DNA of 64,000 nt from positions 169,835 to 233,834 of the forward strand of contig NZ_JAPCZG010000007.1 in the NCBI RefSeq assembly GCF_025938155.1, in the 5' to 3' direction. Both the position numbers and the translations under genes were made by a program. Source of the stretch: Novosphingobium sp. KCTC 2891 (GTDB lineage Bacteria; Pseudomonadota; Alphaproteobacteria; Sphingomonadales; Sphingomonadaceae). This document shows positions 55,461 through 64,000 of the stretch, piece by piece. Position 1 is the stretch's first letter. Every line of letters begins with the position of its first letter. A model generated the notes under the pieces. It was not told the origin of the DNA and ran no database searches. It was given only the letters and a program-made list of their open reading frames with translations.

Positions 55461-56048
55461 ATGGACGAGAGCAGGGCAAGCCACGGCCTGATCCAGTGGC
55501 ACGGCACCACCATCATCGGGGTGAAGAAGAACGGCCGGACGGTCATCGCGGGCGATGGCCAGGTTTCGATGGGCAACACGGTGATGAAGCCCAACGCCCG
55601 CAAAGTGCGCCGGATCGGCGCGGTCGATGAACACGGCAAGGGCAAGGTCATCGCCGGTTTCGCCGGCGCCACCGCCGATGCCTTCACCCTGTTCGAACGG
55701 CTGGAACGTAAGCTGGAGCAGCACCGCGGCCAGCTGATGCGTGCCGCGGTCGAACTCGCCAAGGACTGGCGGACCGACAAGTACCTGCGCAATCTTGAAG
55801 CGCTGATGATCGTCGCGGATGCCGAGACGATGCTGATCCTGACCGGCAACGGCGACGTGCTGGAACCGGAATCCAGCCATGATACGGTTGTTGCCGCGAT
55901 CGGATCGGGCGGGAACTACGCGCTCGCCGCCGCGCGCGCGCTGACCGATTACGAAGACGACGCCGAAAAGATCGCTCGCCGCGCCATGCAGGTCGCCGCC
56001 GAAGTCTGTGTCTTCACCAACGACCGCGTGACGCTGGAAGAAATCTGA
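55461..56048 (+). CDS. hslV: ATP-dependent protease peptidase subunit HslV
   Basis: Proteasome-like Thr peptidase of the HslUV complex. The ATG at 55461 gives 195 residues with 15 residues before the catalytic Thr ([12 protein letters not shown]; Thr16). Usually only Met precedes this Thr, although alphaproteobacterial HslV often carries a short propeptide. [14 protein letters not shown] and the C-terminal [14 protein letters not shown] are typical. hslU starts 5 nt downstream. Confidence 0.95.
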   Translation: MDESRASHGLIQWHGTTIIGVKKNGRTVIAGDGQVSMGNTVMKPNARKVRRIGAVDEHGKGKVIAGFAGATADAFTLFERLERKLEQHRGQLMRAAVELAKDWRTDKYLRNLEALMIVADAETMLILTGNGDVLEPESSHDTVVAAIGSGGNYALAAARALTDYEDDAEKIARRAMQVAAEVCVFTNDRVTLEEI

Positions 56049-56053
56049 ACCGC

Positions 56054-57355
56054 ATGAACGACAATCTCACCCCCAAGGCCATTGTCCGCGCGCTGGACGA
56101 ACACATCGTCGGGCAGGCTGAAGCCAAGCGCGCCGTCGCGGTGGCGCTGCGCAACCGCTGGCGCCGCCAGCACCTGTCGAGCGAACTGCGCGACGAGGTT
56201 TCGCCGAAGAACATCCTCATGATCGGGCCTACGGGCTGCGGCAAGACCGAGATCAGCCGCCGTCTGGCGAAGCTGGCCGACGCGCCTTTCGTCAAGGTGG
56301 AGGCGACCAAGTTCACCGAAGTCGGCTATGTCGGCCGCGATGTGGAACAGATCGCGCGCGATCTGGCCGAGGAAGCGATCCGGCTGGAAAAGGACCGCCG
56401 CCGCGACGCCGTGCGCGATGCGGCGAGCAAGGCCGCGATGGACCGCCTGCTAAAGGCGCTGGTGGGCGACGGGGCGAGCGAGGCCACGCGCGAAAGCTTC
56501 AAGCAGCGCCTGTCGGACGGCTCGATGAACGATGTCGAAGTCGAGATCGAAGTCGAGGACGCGCCGTCGATGCCGATGGAGATTCCCGGCATGGGCGGCA
56601 ATGTCGGCATGATCAACCTCAGCGACATGATGGGCAAGGCGTTCGGCCGGCAGAACCTGAAGCGTCGCAAGATGCGCGTGGCCGATGCGTGGGACAAGCT
56701 GGTCGACGAAGAGTCGGAAAAGCGCATGGACCAGGACGACGTCGCCCGCGTCGCGCTCCAGAACGCGGAAACCAACGGGATCGTCTTCCTGGACGAGATC
56801 GACAAGATCGCGGTCAGCGACGTGCGCGGCGGATCGGTGAGCCGCGAAGGCGTGCAGCGCGACCTGCTGCCGCTGATCGAAGGCACCACGGTGGCCACCA
56901 AGTATGGCCCGATGAAGACCGACCACGTGCTGTTCATCGCCAGCGGTGCGTTCCACGTCGCCAAGCCTTCGGACATGCTGCCCGAACTTCAGGGCCGCCT
57001 GCCGATCCGCGTTGAGCTGAAGGCGCTGACCGAGGACGATTTCGTGCGCATCCTTTCGGAAACGCGCGCCAACCTGGTCGAGCAGTACCGTGCGCTGATC
57101 GCCACCGAGCAGGTCACGCTCGATTTCACCCCCGAAGCAATCCGCGCGATCGCGCGCATCGCCGCGCAAGTAAACGAAAGCGTCGAGAACATCGGCGCCC
57201 GACGCCTGCAGACGGTGATGGAAAAGCTGCTGGAGGAAGTCAGCTTCGACGCCGAGGATCGTGCCGGCCAGACGGTGACGGTCGACGAAGCCTATGTCGC
57301 CGAGCGGCTTGCCGGGCTGGCGGCGAACGCCGACCTGTCGAAATATATTCTCTGA
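56054..57355 (+). CDS. hslU: HslU ATPase subunit of HslUV
   Basis: AAA+ unfoldase that feeds substrates to HslV. 433 residues: [17 protein letters not shown] at the start, Walker [15 protein letters not shown], an intermediate domain (about residues 110-235), Walker [13 protein letters not shown], the ISSGA-like [21 protein letters not shown], and the C-terminal docking tail DLSKYIL that inserts into HslV. Confidence 0.98.
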   Translation: MNDNLTPKAIVRALDEHIVGQAEAKRAVAVALRNRWRRQHLSSELRDEVSPKNILMIGPTGCGKTEISRRLAKLADAPFVKVEATKFTEVGYVGRDVEQIARDLAEEAIRLEKDRRRDAVRDAASKAAMDRLLKALVGDGASEATRESFKQRLSDGSMNDVEVEIEVEDAPSMPMEIPGMGGNVGMINLSDMMGKAFGRQNLKRRKMRVADAWDKLVDEESEKRMDQDDVARVALQNAETNGIVFLDEIDKIAVSDVRGGSVSREGVQRDLLPLIEGTTVATKYGPMKTDHVLFIASGAFHVAKPSDMLPELQGRLPIRVELKALTEDDFVRILSETRANLVEQYRALIATEQVTLDFTPEAIRAIARIAAQVNESVENIGARRLQTVMEKLLEEVSFDAEDRAGQTVTVDEAYVAERLAGLAANADLSKYIL

Positions 57356-57382
57356 CGCGGATCGGGCGGATAGGAAGGGGCC

Positions 57383-57586
57383 ATGCACCAGACCCCCGAA
57401 GACCGCCCGATCTACCGCCTGCTGACCGGCAAGGACGACCGCGCCTTTTGCGAGCGCGTGTCGGAAGCGCTGGCGCAGGGCTGGAAGCTCTATGGCTCGC
57501 CGTCGATGACTTACGACGGCGGCATGGATTGCATCAAGGTGGCGCAGGCCGTCGTCTGGCACGAAGCTGACGTGATCAAGGGCTGA
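57383..57586 (+). CDS. DUF1737 small protein
   Basis: 67 residues with the DUF1737 pattern: YRLLTGKDDRAFCERVSEAL, then GWKLYGSPSMTYDGG. Function unknown; short proteins of this type are common in proteobacteria. Starts 27 nt after hslU and its last 11 nt overlap the convergent gene. Confidence 0.85.
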   Translation: MHQTPEDRPIYRLLTGKDDRAFCERVSEALAQGWKLYGSPSMTYDGGMDCIKVAQAVVWHEADVIKG

Positions 57587-58223
57587 TCAGCCCCCCCAGC
57601 TTGACCGCATTGAGCGTGGCCGGGTCGAACGGAAGATCCGCGACGCCGGCCTCGAAGAACAGGACGTGGCGGCCGACCTGCAGCCAGAAGGCATCGCCGT
57701 CCGCGCCCGCGCCATAGCGTCCGCAGCCCGCGGCGCCGCGTTTGCCCCGGCTTTCGACCGACCATGCGCCATCGGGCAGGCCGGCGACGTCCGCATCGAC
57801 CACCACGCAGTTCTTCGCCTGTTTCGCCGGCAGCTCGGACTGCACCAGCGCCATGATCGCCGCCTTGGGATCGGTGCTGGCAGGGATGATCGCGCCGATC
57901 CGCCGGTCCGAGCCGGCGACCCGAAGCTCGCGCACGGCGGCCGGGGCAATGTCCGGCACGATTTCGATCCGCGCGGTCGAATCGCCGCAGCGGGCGGCGC
58001 GGTAGAACAGCCATTCGCCGGCCCCCAGCCGCGCATCGTTGACGCTTGCGTTGCAGTCCGCGGGCGGGGTCCAGTCGGTGTGGACGGGCGCGGCGATCAG
58101 GCTCGCCGCCGCGTCAGCGCAGATTCCGGAGCCGGCCAGCCGCGCGCACGTCGCCGCCGTGTCGGCCGCCTGCGCCGTGCCCGCCAGCAGGACGGCGAAA
58201 AATCCGGGCAGCCATGGTTTCAT
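57576..58223 (-). CDS. Secreted/periplasmic protein of unknown function
   Basis: 215 residues: signal peptide MKPWLPGFFAVLLAGTAQA followed by ADTAATC, then a soluble domain with six or more Cys that could form disulphides (CARLAGSGICAD, DCNAS, ARCGDS, NCVVVDAD, AGCGRY). I do not recognise the family. ATG at 58223, four codons after another ATG at 58235. Follows the ABC exporter gene by 37 nt. Confidence 0.7.
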   Translation of the reverse strand: MKPWLPGFFAVLLAGTAQAADTAATCARLAGSGICADAAASLIAAPVHTDWTPPADCNASVNDARLGAGEWLFYRAARCGDSTARIEIVPDIAPAAVRELRVAGSDRRIGAIIPASTDPKAAIMALVQSELPAKQAKNCVVVDADVAGLPDGAWSVESRGKRGAAGCGRYGAGADGDAFWLQVGRHVLFFEAGVADLPFDPATLNAVKLGGLISP

Positions 58224-58260
58224 TGCCTGATCCAATATCCGCGCACGCCGGCGCGGCGGA

Positions 58261-60093
58261 TCATTCCGCCGCTTCGTCCAGCTCCGCGCTTTCGGCTGCC
58301 TGACGCGCCCACATTTCAGAATAAAGACCGCCCTGTTTCAGCAGCTCGAAATGGCTGCCACTTTCCGCGAGCCGTCCCTGGTCGAGGACAAGGATCGTGT
58401 CCGAATCCGCGATGGTAGAAAGCCGGTGCGCGATCGAAATGGTCGTCCGGTCGCGCGCCACGTCACGCAAGGTGCCGATGATGTCCTGTTCGGTGCGCGT
58501 GTCGAGCGCGCTGGTCGCCTCGTCGAACAGCAGGATCGGCGGGTTCTTGACCAGCGTGCGCGCAATCGCGACGCGCTGCTTCTCGCCCCCGGACAGCTTC
58601 AGCCCGCGTTCGCCCACCTCGGTATCGAGCCCCTTGGGGAGGCGCGCGATGAAATCCGCGATGGACGCTCCGCGTGCAGCCTGGGCTACGTCCTCGGCGG
58701 TTGCGCCTTCGCGGCCATAGGCGATGTTGTAGCCGATGGTGTCGTTGAACAGCACCGAATCCTGCGGCACGATGCCAAGGGCGGCGCGCAAGCTGGCCTG
58801 CGTCACTTCGCGGATATCCTGCCCGTCGATCAGGATGCGCCCGCCCTGCGGATCGTAGAAGCGGAACAGCAGCCGGCCGATGGTGGACTTGCCCGCGCCC
58901 GAAGGGCCGACGATGGCCACCCGGCTTCCCGCCGGCACTTCGAACGAAAGGCCGTGGAGGATCGTGCGATCGGGGTCGTAGCCGAACACCACGTTGTCGA
59001 ACGTGACCGAAGGCCGCGCGATCACCAGCGCGGGCGCGCCGGGAGCGTCGGCCACTTCCACCGGGGTGTCGATCAGGCGGAACATCTCGGCCATGTCGAC
59101 CAGGCCCTGCCGGATGGTGCGATAGACCATGCCCAGCATATCGAGCGGGCGGAAAAGCTGGGTTAGGTAGGTGTTGACGAACACCAGGTCGCCCACCGTC
59201 AGCTTGCCCTGTGACCAGCCCCACACGGTATAACCCATCGCGCCCGCCATCAGCAGGTTGACGATCAGCGCCTGCGCGATGTTGAGCAGGCCGAGCGAAT
59301 TTTCCGAGCGCACCGCTGCCTTGGCATAGGCGCGGGTCGCGGCGGCATAGCGCGCTTCCTCGCGCGCTTCGGCTCCGAAATACTTGACCGTCTCGTAATT
59401 GAGCAGCGAATCCACCGCGCGCGACAGCGCCTGCCCGTCGAGCCGGTTCATCTTCTCGCGCAGGTGCGTGCGCCATTCGGTGATGGTGCGCGTGGCAAAG
59501 ACATAGGCGATGACCGCGACGACCGTCGCCGCGACCAGCCCCAGACCGAACTGGGTCCAGAAGATCACGATCACCGCGGTCAGTTCGATCACGGTGGGCG
59601 CAATGTTGAACAGCAGGAAATAGAGCATCGTGTCGATGCTCTTGGTCCCGCGCTCGATCACCTTGGTCACTTCGCCGGTGCGGCGGGCGAGGTGGAAGCG
59701 CAGGCTGAGGCGGTGGAGCCGGCCGAACACGTTCTCGGCGAGGTGGCGGGTGGCGTCCTGCCCCACGCGCTCGAACACGATGTTGCGCAGGTTGTCGAAC
59801 GCGATGCCGGCGAAGCGGCCGCCCGCGTAAGCCAGCACGAAAGCGAAGGCGACGGTGAACGCGGCATGGGTGCCCAGCGGCCCCTGCGGGCCGGACATGG
59901 CATCGACGGCCTTCTTGTAAGCGAAGGGAAGCGCCAGCGTGGTCGCCTTGCCGATCAGCACCAGCAGCATCGCGCCGACCACGCGGTGACGCAGGCCAGG
60001 GTCGTCCTTTGGCCAAAGGTACGGCAGGAAACGCTTGAGCGTCTGCCAACCATCGTGGCGGGCGTTGCGATCGGTGGCTGTATCGGGTGGCAT
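58261..60093 (-). CDS. Atm1/HMT1-type ABC exporter (fused permease-ATPase)
   Basis: 610-residue half-transporter: a six-helix membrane domain (residues 35-330) and an ATPase with Walker A GPSGAGKST, signature LSGGEKQRVAIA and Walker B ILLFDEATSALD. The membrane part (LNYETVKYFGAEAREEARY, GVYRTIRQGLVDMAEMF-like region) matches Atm1-type exporters of glutathione-linked metal or sulfur compounds, as in Novosphingobium Atm1. The start MPPDTATD at 60093 is preferred over 46 upstream residues lacking conservation. Confidence 0.92.
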   Translation of the reverse strand: MPPDTATDRNARHDGWQTLKRFLPYLWPKDDPGLRHRVVGAMLLVLIGKATTLALPFAYKKAVDAMSGPQGPLGTHAAFTVAFAFVLAYAGGRFAGIAFDNLRNIVFERVGQDATRHLAENVFGRLHRLSLRFHLARRTGEVTKVIERGTKSIDTMLYFLLFNIAPTVIELTAVIVIFWTQFGLGLVAATVVAVIAYVFATRTITEWRTHLREKMNRLDGQALSRAVDSLLNYETVKYFGAEAREEARYAAATRAYAKAAVRSENSLGLLNIAQALIVNLLMAGAMGYTVWGWSQGKLTVGDLVFVNTYLTQLFRPLDMLGMVYRTIRQGLVDMAEMFRLIDTPVEVADAPGAPALVIARPSVTFDNVVFGYDPDRTILHGLSFEVPAGSRVAIVGPSGAGKSTIGRLLFRFYDPQGGRILIDGQDIREVTQASLRAALGIVPQDSVLFNDTIGYNIAYGREGATAEDVAQAARGASIADFIARLPKGLDTEVGERGLKLSGGEKQRVAIARTLVKNPPILLFDEATSALDTRTEQDIIGTLRDVARDRTTISIAHRLSTIADSDTILVLDQGRLAESGSHFELLKQGGLYSEMWARQAAESAELDEAAE

Positions 60094-60160
60094 CGCATCC
60101 CAGATAGGCGCTTTGGCCCGCCGCACCAGCCCCCCGGCTATGGTTCCGAAGGCGCGGCGT

Positions 60161-61084
60161 TCACGAACGGGGCGGCGCGGCCCCCTTGGGAAGATCGAAC
60201 AGAATGCGCCGGGCGCCGAAATCGATGGCAACGCGGTGGAACAGACGCAGTTGGTTCATGCCCAGCAGCATCGCCGGGCGCCGGGTCATCGAGAGGCGCT
60301 CGAACGGCGGGGCATCGGCGAACACGATCATGGTATTGGTCATTGTCAGGCCGCCGAGTTCGAGCTTCCGTGCAAGACCAAGATCGGCGGTGATGGTTTG
60401 TCCGGTTACGGAAAGCAGTTCGGTCTTTTCCTGTTGATGCCGCCGCACCAGCGCCTTTTGCAGCGCGCGATTGCCGATCGAGGCATCGGAGCCGGTGTCG
60501 ATGACGATTTCCGTGTGCACGCCGTCGATCAGGGCATTGGCCATGATCAGCTGGCCCGAGCGGCGCCGCGCCTGGACGACGATCTCGAAGCCGCGCGAGC
60601 CGCCGAGTGCGGCGGCATCGCCGATGGCCATGCGGTTGCGGTCGAAGTCGAGCAGCACGCGCTGGCCTTGCAGGCTGTCCAGCCCGATGATCCCGTCCGC
60701 GCCGATAAAGCGACCTTCCAGCAACGGGGCGGATAGGCCGTAGAAGCTGCGCGTGCCCAGGTTGATTTCCTCGACCTCGACAAGGTCCACCGCCTGCGAT
60801 CCGGCCACGCCGACCAGTGTCGCGGTGCCGCTTGCGGCAAGGCCGAGGCGCGTTGCCACATCGCGCGCGAGCACGGTCCGTTCGGCGCCAGTATCGACGA
60901 GGAAGGCGAAGGGGCCGGCCGTGCCGATCCGCACCGGCACGGTCATGCGGTCCGTCGCATCGCGCCTCAGGTCGATCACGTCCATGTCGGCGGCGACAGG
61001 CGCGACCTGCTGCGCGACCGAGACGGGCCAAGCGGCGACAAGGGGCAGCAACGACCCCGCCAGAATCAGCGGATGAAATGCCAT
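60161..61084 (-). CDS. Retropepsin-like aspartyl protease family protein
   Basis: 307 residues: signal peptide (MAFHPLILAGSLLPLVAAW), then two tandem aspartyl-protease-like domains, each with a catalytic-type motif: FLVDTGAERTVLA and IVIDTGSDASIGN. Two D(T)G motifs in one chain suggest an intramolecular pair as in pepsin, whereas most bacterial members have one. Periplasmic location is expected; the substrate is unknown. The nearest upstream genes are for surface polysaccharide. Confidence 0.85.
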   Translation of the reverse strand: MAFHPLILAGSLLPLVAAWPVSVAQQVAPVAADMDVIDLRRDATDRMTVPVRIGTAGPFAFLVDTGAERTVLARDVATRLGLAASGTATLVGVAGSQAVDLVEVEEINLGTRSFYGLSAPLLEGRFIGADGIIGLDSLQGQRVLLDFDRNRMAIGDAAALGGSRGFEIVVQARRRSGQLIMANALIDGVHTEIVIDTGSDASIGNRALQKALVRRHQQEKTELLSVTGQTITADLGLARKLELGGLTMTNTMIVFADAPPFERLSMTRRPAMLLGMNQLRLFHRVAIDFGARRILFDLPKGAAPPRS

Positions 61085-61168
61085 GCATCGTTCTCCCGCT
61101 GGCATCCTACGCCTCGGCAGGCCTTTGCGCTATCGCGTCGTGGGGTGGCTATGAGGGGTTATGAGGGA

Positions 61169-62674
61169 CTAGGCGGGGAGCAGGCGACGCAGGACGGGCA
61201 GGCCGGCCGCCATGGCGCGGATCTCGTCGAGCACCGGATGGCGAACCAGATGCAGCGCGAACAGCCATGCAAGGCCGCCCGCGGCGACTGCGGCACAAAG
61301 CGCGCCGAAGCCGATCGTGGCCGGTGACGCCCAGAACATATACGTGAGCGCCAGCGGGGCGAGCGCTGCGCCGGTGGACAGCGCGCTGCGCAGGTAGATC
61401 GCCAGCAGCGGCTGCACTTCGAACCCCACGATCAGCCGCAGGAAGCGGAAATAGAGCGCATACCAGGCGGCGCCATAGACCAGGCGCGAGGCGGCCGCGC
61501 CTTCGACGCCCCACAGGCAGCCGAGCGCCAGCAGTGCGACCGACATCGCCGTATCGATCAGATTGCGCGCCAGCAGCGGGTTCAGCTTGCCCGCCAGGAT
61601 GGGCAGGTCGATGTGCAGCGGCAGCGCGACAAGCAGGATCTCGGTCAATGCGATCATAGCCAGCGGCGTGGCGGTCTGGAGCCAGGCTTCGCCGTAGAGC
61701 AGCCGTATGATCGGCTCCGACGCCAGCGCCAGCCCGGCCATCCCCGGCCAGATGACTCCCGAATAGCCGGCGCAAACCCTGAGATAGGCAGGGCCGAGCG
61801 GCTCGCCGCGATCGCGGATGCGCGCGAAGGCGGGGTAGAACACGCTGCCGATCGCGCCGGAGATCAACATCCGGAACTGGTCTGACAGGCTCGCCGCGCG
61901 GCTGAACAGGCCCACCGCGAACGTGCCGAGCGCTTTGCCGACGATGAGATCGGGCGTGCGTGTGCCAAGCGCGCCCGACAGGTACAGCGCGCTCGACCGT
62001 GCGCCGAAGCCGAGCACGCGGCGCACCCCGTCGAAGCGTAGGCGGTGAGGCAGGCTGGGGCGCATCGCCTGGGCCGCGATGCCGCGCGCCGCCGCCGCCG
62101 CAACGGTCGCCCACGCCAGCGCGAACGACGATGAGCCCGCTGCGGCCAGGCCTAGCGCGACGCCACCTTGCGCCAGGGCGCCGGCCACGTTCACCGCGAA
62201 ATGCCCGCGGAACTGCATGGCCCGCGCCATCAGCGCCATCGGCACGACGGATAGCGGCACGAAGAGATAGCTGGCCGCGATGATCAGCACGACCGGCGCC
62301 AGCTGCGGTTCGTGATAGAGCTTTGCGAGGGGAAGGCTCGCCGCCGCGACGATGCCCGCGATCACCAGCGAGAAGAGGATCGCGACCGACCCGCACCTCT
62401 CGACCTCGTCACGGTCGAGGCGGGGCAGCCCCGAAATATAGCGCGCAAGCCCGAAGTCCTGCAGCACCGCCACGATCAGCGCGGCCGCCATGCCAATGGA
62501 AAACAGCCCGACTTCTGCAGGGCTGAGGAAGAAGCGCGAGATGATGACCGAGGTGGCGAACTGGATGGCAAACGAGATGTATTGCCCCGCCATCGCCCAT
62601 ATCGCTGCGCCGCGCACGCTCATTGCGGCCGGCTCGCGGCTTGCCGCATTCTCGGGAGTCGGAGAGTTTGCCAT
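61169..62674 (-). CDS. Polysaccharide flippase (Wzx/MATE-like oligosaccharide exporter)
   Basis: 501 residues with about 14 membrane segments. It fits the oligosaccharidyl-lipid flippase group: SVRGAAIWAMAGQYISFAIQ at the start, RFFLSPAEVGLFSIGMA, GARSSALYLSGALGTRTPDLIVG-type loop and LFSRAASLSDQF. Probably moves lipid-linked repeat units to the periplasm. Starts 3 nt after the GT2 stop, so the two are cotranscribed. Confidence 0.9.
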   Translation of the reverse strand: MANSPTPENAASREPAAMSVRGAAIWAMAGQYISFAIQFATSVIISRFFLSPAEVGLFSIGMAAALIVAVLQDFGLARYISGLPRLDRDEVERCGSVAILFSLVIAGIVAAASLPLAKLYHEPQLAPVVLIIAASYLFVPLSVVPMALMARAMQFRGHFAVNVAGALAQGGVALGLAAAGSSSFALAWATVAAAAARGIAAQAMRPSLPHRLRFDGVRRVLGFGARSSALYLSGALGTRTPDLIVGKALGTFAVGLFSRAASLSDQFRMLISGAIGSVFYPAFARIRDRGEPLGPAYLRVCAGYSGVIWPGMAGLALASEPIIRLLYGEAWLQTATPLAMIALTEILLVALPLHIDLPILAGKLNPLLARNLIDTAMSVALLALGCLWGVEGAAASRLVYGAAWYALYFRFLRLIVGFEVQPLLAIYLRSALSTGAALAPLALTYMFWASPATIGFGALCAAVAAGGLAWLFALHLVRHPVLDEIRAMAAGLPVLRRLLPA

Positions 62675-62677
62675 ATC

Positions 62678-63676
62678 TCAGTGGGAAACCAGGGTTGCAG
62701 CGAGCATGGCGGCCCGCATCGGCTCGCCGAAGAGGATCAAGCGTCCGACGGTACGCCACAAGCCATCGCGGCTCCCGCCTTCGCGAATATAGCGACGAAG
62801 GATGTCGAAGCCTTCGTCGCGCAGCCCGGCACGCGAATAGAGTAACCCCGGCGCAACGCGGGCGCGTACTGCACGGGCAACCCCCTCCCGTCCGAACAAG
62901 GCATCGAGCTGGTCTATGGGAGGCAATGCCTCAAGCGTGGCAGTCGGATCGGGGCGCCCGGCCTGCCGTTCTGCATAAGCGATCCGCGCCACCGCCGCGC
63001 CGACTTGCTGGACAGTCGCATGACGGCTGGAAACCTGGTCCTCATAATGGCGATAACGCAGAAGGCGTTCGGGAAGGTTGGCGATGTGCGTCACCGAGGC
63101 GAGCCGCAACCACAGGTCGAGATCCTCGCAGTGCCGGAATGCGGCGTGATAGCCGCCCACCGAGAGGAGGACGTCGCGCCGGACCATCACCGCCGGGTGG
63201 CACAGCAACGGTGCGCCTTGTTCGACAGCGATCAGGAATTCCTCGTGAGTCACGGGATGATCGGGTGCGGCGACCGGGTGGGGAGCACCCGTCTCGTCGA
63301 TGTCCTCGGTCCAGCTCCCGACGACACCTATGTCAGGATGCGCATCGAGAAAGGCCAGTTGGTGCTCGAAGCGCGTGGGTAGGCAGACGTCATCGGCATC
63401 CATGCGAGCGACGAGCGGCGCGCGCGCTTCGCCGAAAAGCTGGTTGAGGCTGACGACAAGGCCGCGGTTCTCACGCACAATCGGCCGGATACGGGCATCG
63501 CGCGCGGCATGATCGTGGATGATAGCGGCGGTTCCGTCCTTCGATCCGTCATCGAGGATCAGGAACTCGAAATCGCCGAAAGTCTGGCCCAGCACGCTCT
63601 CGATCGCCTCCGCCAGGAAGCGTTCGCCGTTATAGACGCTGAGCGCGACGCTGATTCTGGGATTGGTGCTCGGCAT
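62678..63676 (-). CDS. Family 2 glycosyltransferase
   Basis: 332 residues, inverting GT-A fold: ISVALSVYNGERFLAEAI, LILDDGSKDGTAAII, MDADDVCLPTRFEHQLAFL (the DxD is DADD) and the acceptor-side HCEDLDLWLRL motif (ED). A C-terminal helical tail of about 90 residues follows. It is likely to add one sugar to a lipid-linked surface glycan; donor and acceptor are not deducible. Leads the GT2-flippase transcript, whose promoter should lie in the next 300 nt. Confidence 0.92.
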   Translation of the reverse strand: MPSTNPRISVALSVYNGERFLAEAIESVLGQTFGDFEFLILDDGSKDGTAAIIHDHAARDARIRPIVRENRGLVVSLNQLFGEARAPLVARMDADDVCLPTRFEHQLAFLDAHPDIGVVGSWTEDIDETGAPHPVAAPDHPVTHEEFLIAVEQGAPLLCHPAVMVRRDVLLSVGGYHAAFRHCEDLDLWLRLASVTHIANLPERLLRYRHYEDQVSSRHATVQQVGAAVARIAYAERQAGRPDPTATLEALPPIDQLDALFGREGVARAVRARVAPGLLYSRAGLRDEGFDILRRYIREGGSRDGLWRTVGRLILFGEPMRAAMLAATLVSH

Positions 63677-64000
63677 TCCTGTTCCAGCGCTGCGCAGTGC
63701 GTTCCGGTGGCGCCAGCCCCGGGTGCCTATGCGATCTACCGTAAAAAAAGCGTGTGGCCCACCGAAAGGCCGGAGTCGTGGATGGAGATGATCGGGATTC
63801 GCCGCCCGATTCGCCTGCCAGGCCCCCAGTCGGCGCCTCTGGTGCGGTGATTGATGTCTGGAAATCCGCAGAAATCAGCCATTTCTCACGAAGACCGCAA
63901 CAAAAGTGCAAAATGGGTTTGACGGTTTGGCGAGTGGTCCATATATGCGGCGACACCGGACGGGACGCTGCGAAACGCGACGTTCTACTGGTCGCCACAT
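63677..64000. other. Intergenic region at the right edge
   Basis: No convincing coding sequence in 324 nt; the longest minus-strand frame (63630-63998) lacks family features and has poor codon structure. The region should hold the leftward promoter for the GT2-flippase genes and contains a strong rightward promoter near its end. Confidence 0.6.
63919..63947 (+). promoter_or_regulatory. Strong rightward sigma-70-type promoter leading out of the window
   Basis: TTGACG, exactly 17 nt, then TATATG. Transcription would begin near 63954 in a GC-rich CGGCGACACCGG stretch, a discriminator type common at stringently controlled stable-RNA promoters. The transcribed gene lies beyond the window, so its identity is unknown. 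Confidence 0.6.

Noticed and set aside
63630..63998. 122-codon minus-strand frame at the right edge
   Set aside because: No domain, overlaps the GT2 start region, and composition is unlike neighbouring genes; probably non-coding.

Overview
The window is chromosomal DNA from a high-GC alphaproteobacterium, most likely a member of the Sphingomonadales (Novosphingobium- or Sphingomonas-like). The inference rests on gene content and order: lptD-surA-pdxA-rsmA, pepA-DUF2256-holC-ndk, purM-purN, an HdaA-type DnaA regulator, DUF2794, an HWE histidine kinase, a TIGR02186 protein, and a CBP3-like chaperone/YceD pair beside bamE. Codon use looks uniform. No insertion sequence, prophage, CRISPR array, tRNA or rRNA gene was found, so this is core-like sequence with a few lineage-specific loci.

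Layout. 1-10 kb: 3' part of malate synthase G, then the envelope/rRNA-modification operon lptD-surA-pdxA-rsmA on the minus strand, and pepA, a DUF2256 zinc ribbon, holC and ndk on the plus strand, with a clear terminator after ndk. 10-20 kb: an MFS transporter, purM with a PurN-YjbR fusion, a membrane-anchored protein of unknown role, hdaA, cysE, DUF2794, a lipoprotein, an SDR enzyme, and ilvE. Upstream of ilvE is a leader with an extreme Shine-Dalgarno sequence, tiny overlapping reading frames and a terminator. 20-30 kb: tlyA, tspO, ubiK, an HWE kinase behind metZ, a PMT-type mannosyltransferase facing a dolichyl-phosphate-mannose-synthase/GtrA fusion, then leuB, recO, apaG and a LysR regulator.

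30-45 kb: a GGDEF-EAL protein, a Bcr/CflA-type exporter, dinB, a Nudix hydrolase, and a type II secretion operon gspC-D-E-F-G-L-M-N that passes straight from gspG to gspL with no gspH-I-J-K. 44-54 kb: dps, nhaA, a pair resembling the phage-N4-adsorption proteins NfrB/NfrA (probable exopolysaccharide synthase and outer-membrane partner), a TSUP exporter with a TIGR02186 partner, a solitary HerA-type ATPase, a MATE exporter, and the YceD/CBP3 pair. 54-64 kb: bamE with a textbook terminator, hslVU, DUF1737, an Atm1-type ABC exporter, a retropepsin-like aspartyl protease, and a flippase/glycosyltransferase pair for surface polysaccharide. The last 324 bases hold no convincing gene but carry a strong rightward promoter leading out of the window.

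The most unusual items are the ilvE leader, the type II secretion operon without minor pseudopilins, the PurN-YjbR fusion, two consecutive CTGA gene junctions with no ordinary start codon, and the NfrB/NfrA-like pair. No defence island or clearly new multi-gene system is visible. All functional calls come from recognising motifs and gene order by eye; no database search was run.
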